NCBI GenBank assembly: GCA_025361665.1 | Contig: JANYKF010000430.1 | Coordinates: forward strand, 1 to 5,820 | Direction of reading: 5' to 3' | DNA length: 5,820 nt | Source of the DNA: Clostridiaceae bacterium | Lineage (GTDB): Bacteria > Bacillota > Clostridia > DSM-8532 | Part shown: positions 5,029 to 5,820 of the stretch, piece after piece | Layout of the letters: every line of letters begins with the position of its first letter | Numbering within the stretch: position 1 is the first letter of the stretch | Notes under the pieces: model-generated | Seen by the model: only the letters and a program-made list of their open reading frames with translations | Told to the model about the DNA's origin: nothing | The model's database searches: none | Program-made: the position numbers and the translations under genes

Positions 5029-5664
5029 TCAGGCAATCACAATCGTTCCGAACCATTCAGGCCGATGAAAGTCCGGAGATTCGATTTCAATGGGGTTCCA
5101 GCATCCAAAATGGGGGTTGGCAGTTTTATCCCCGCATTTCTGGAAATTACCTGCAAGCACCGTGCCGATTTGGAAATCCAAACTCCCGTAAATCGTTTCA
5201 AGGAATGAAACCGGAATGATGCAGCTGACTGTGAAGGATGGCCTGTTCCATTCAGCCGAACCATGATACGGCACTTCGGCCTTGATCCCAAATGTTTTTG
5301 GGTCAAAGTCAAGCAGTTTCCTGTTGTCTCGTCCTGCTCCCAGCCCCAGCAGCAGGACACCTTCGGCATTGATTTCAAAATTCAGGTATCTGCTGTCCAA
5401 AGCCGGCGCAGGATTGAAGAAGAACTCAACACAGCTGTCTTCCCATACGGGTCCATTGCTTTGATGCGTCACAACCCTGATATTTTTTTCCCATGCCTTG
5501 AATAATACATGGAACACACGGCCATCAAAGGCGACTTTTGCTTCTGACGGGGGCAGGAAACCGCCATGCTCCCAAGGGCGAACATCAATGGAAGCTGTAG
5601 GAATGTCAGCCCAGTTTTCCGAGAAATGGTCACACGTCAATACCTGATAAATCCGCTTCATCAT
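5029..5664 (-). CDS. Carbohydrate-binding family 9-like protein (cytoplasmic, 211 residues)
   Basis: The protein is a single CBM9-like beta-sandwich, the fold found at the ends of some xylanases and also as free-standing bacterial proteins of unknown role. Numbered from the ATG at 5662-5664, hallmark segments in family order are PVWEDSCVEFFF (72-83), YLNFEINAEGVLLLG (93-107), GNFQKCGD (172-179), PHFGCWNPI (184-192) and PDFHRPEWFG (197-206). Tryptophans and aromatics suited to sugar stacking are kept. There is no signal peptide or catalytic domain, so it should act in the cytoplasm on an unknown ligand. The start is uncertain. The ATG-ATG pair fits the family N-terminus but has only GGGGA before it. 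A TTG at 5683-5685, seven codons earlier, has an ideal AAAGGAG (complement of 5693-5699) 7 nt upstream. The frame is open back to a GTG at 5740-5742. The gene is alone and convergent to the polymerase. Confidence 0.85.
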   Translation of the reverse strand: MMKRIYQVLTCDHFSENWADIPTASIDVRPWEHGGFLPPSEAKVAFDGRVFHVLFKAWEKNIRVVTHQSNGPVWEDSCVEFFFNPAPALDSRYLNFEINAEGVLLLGLGAGRDNRKLLDFDPKTFGIKAEVPYHGSAEWNRPSFTVSCIIPVSFLETIYGSLDFQIGTVLAGNFQKCGDKTANPHFGCWNPIEIESPDFHRPEWFGTIVIA

Positions 5665-5672
5665 GAATCCCC

Positions 5673-5691
5673 GTCGAGTAGACAACTCGAC
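5673..5691 (-). promoter_or_regulatory. Perfect 7-bp inverted repeat over the alternative TTG start of the CBM9-like gene
   Basis: GTCGAGT and ACTCGAC flank a 5-nt loop. On the mRNA the hairpin lies between the AAAGGAG ribosome site and the ATG-ATG, and the TTG candidate straddles the stem-loop junction. It could be an mRNA hairpin controlling initiation or a DNA operator at the transcription start. Confidence 0.5.
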
Positions 5692-5703
5692 ACTCCTTTC
5701 AAA

Positions 5704-5731
5704 CTTATATTCTGAGTGAAGGGAATGTCTG
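5704..5731 (-). promoter_or_regulatory. Candidate promoter of the CBM9-like gene
   Basis: On the minus strand CAGACA (complement of 5726-5731) and TATAAG (complement of 5704-5709) are 16 nt apart. The -35 matches 4 of 6 positions and the -10 matches 5 of 6. Transcription would begin about at the AAAGGAG site, giving a very short leader for a TTG start or a longer one, with the hairpin inside, for the ATG start. Confidence 0.35.
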
Positions 5732-5742
5732 TTGCCCCTCAC

Positions 5743-5820
5743 AGAACCGTAATTTGGCCATAATCTCGCTTATCTCTGCCCGTTCCGTTCCCATACCCTT
5801 TCAGCCTCCCGTGCACTGGC
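5743..5820 (-). other. Right edge, possible 3' end of an upstream minus-strand gene
   Basis: Two minus frames are open from the edge. One reads ASAREAERVWERNGQR and stops at 5770-5772; the other reads to a TGA at 5739-5741. Either could be the tail of a gene outside the window. The stretch is too short to decide, and no motif is visible. Confidence 0.25.

Noticed and set aside
1..5820. tRNA, rRNA, insertion sequence or phage attachment site
   Set aside because: I saw no cloverleaf-like segment, no transposase or integrase motifs and no terminal inverted repeats in the gaps.

Overview
The window looks like an ordinary chromosomal stretch of a bacterium of moderate G+C content. Compact operons, Shine-Dalgarno sites of the AGGAG type and the gene content fit a Firmicute. 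My best guess is a Negativicutes/Veillonellaceae relative such as Dialister, because part of the feoB-MFS gap resembles short hypothetical peptides I remember from that group. This is memory, not a search, and is held loosely.

Layout. Positions 1-390 (minus) hold the N-terminal 130 residues of a DHA2/EmrB-type MFS drug exporter that runs off the left edge. Positions 391-678 are a gene-free gap with a 40-bp-period direct repeat, a 12-bp perfect palindrome and small hairpins. Positions 679-2711 (minus) hold a ferrous-iron uptake operon, feoA then feoB, joined by a 4-nt ATGA overlap. It is driven by a near-consensus promoter (TTTACA-17-TATAAT) with a good Fur-box match over the -10. Positions 2712-3048 are a divergent control region carrying a tandem array with a 32-bp period, built from two related 16-bp half-units that each start with a TTG-N-CAA mini-palindrome. 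Positions 3049-4964 (plus) hold a 59-codon unknown ORF overlapping by ATGA a family A DNA polymerase with a 3'-5' exonuclease domain but no 5' nuclease domain. Convergent to it, 5029-5664 (minus) encodes a cytoplasmic family 9-like carbohydrate-binding protein. Positions 5743-5820 are too short to assign.

How it works together. FeoA and FeoB import Fe2+ and are probably Fur-repressed. The MFS exporter is a separate unit downstream of feoB. The polymerase unit is transcribed away from feo and shares its upstream region with it, including the repeat array, so one DNA-binding factor could touch both promoters.

The least explained parts are the 16/32-bp array between feoA and the polymerase unit, and the small unknown ORF (perhaps preceded by a still smaller one) translationally coupled to the polymerase.
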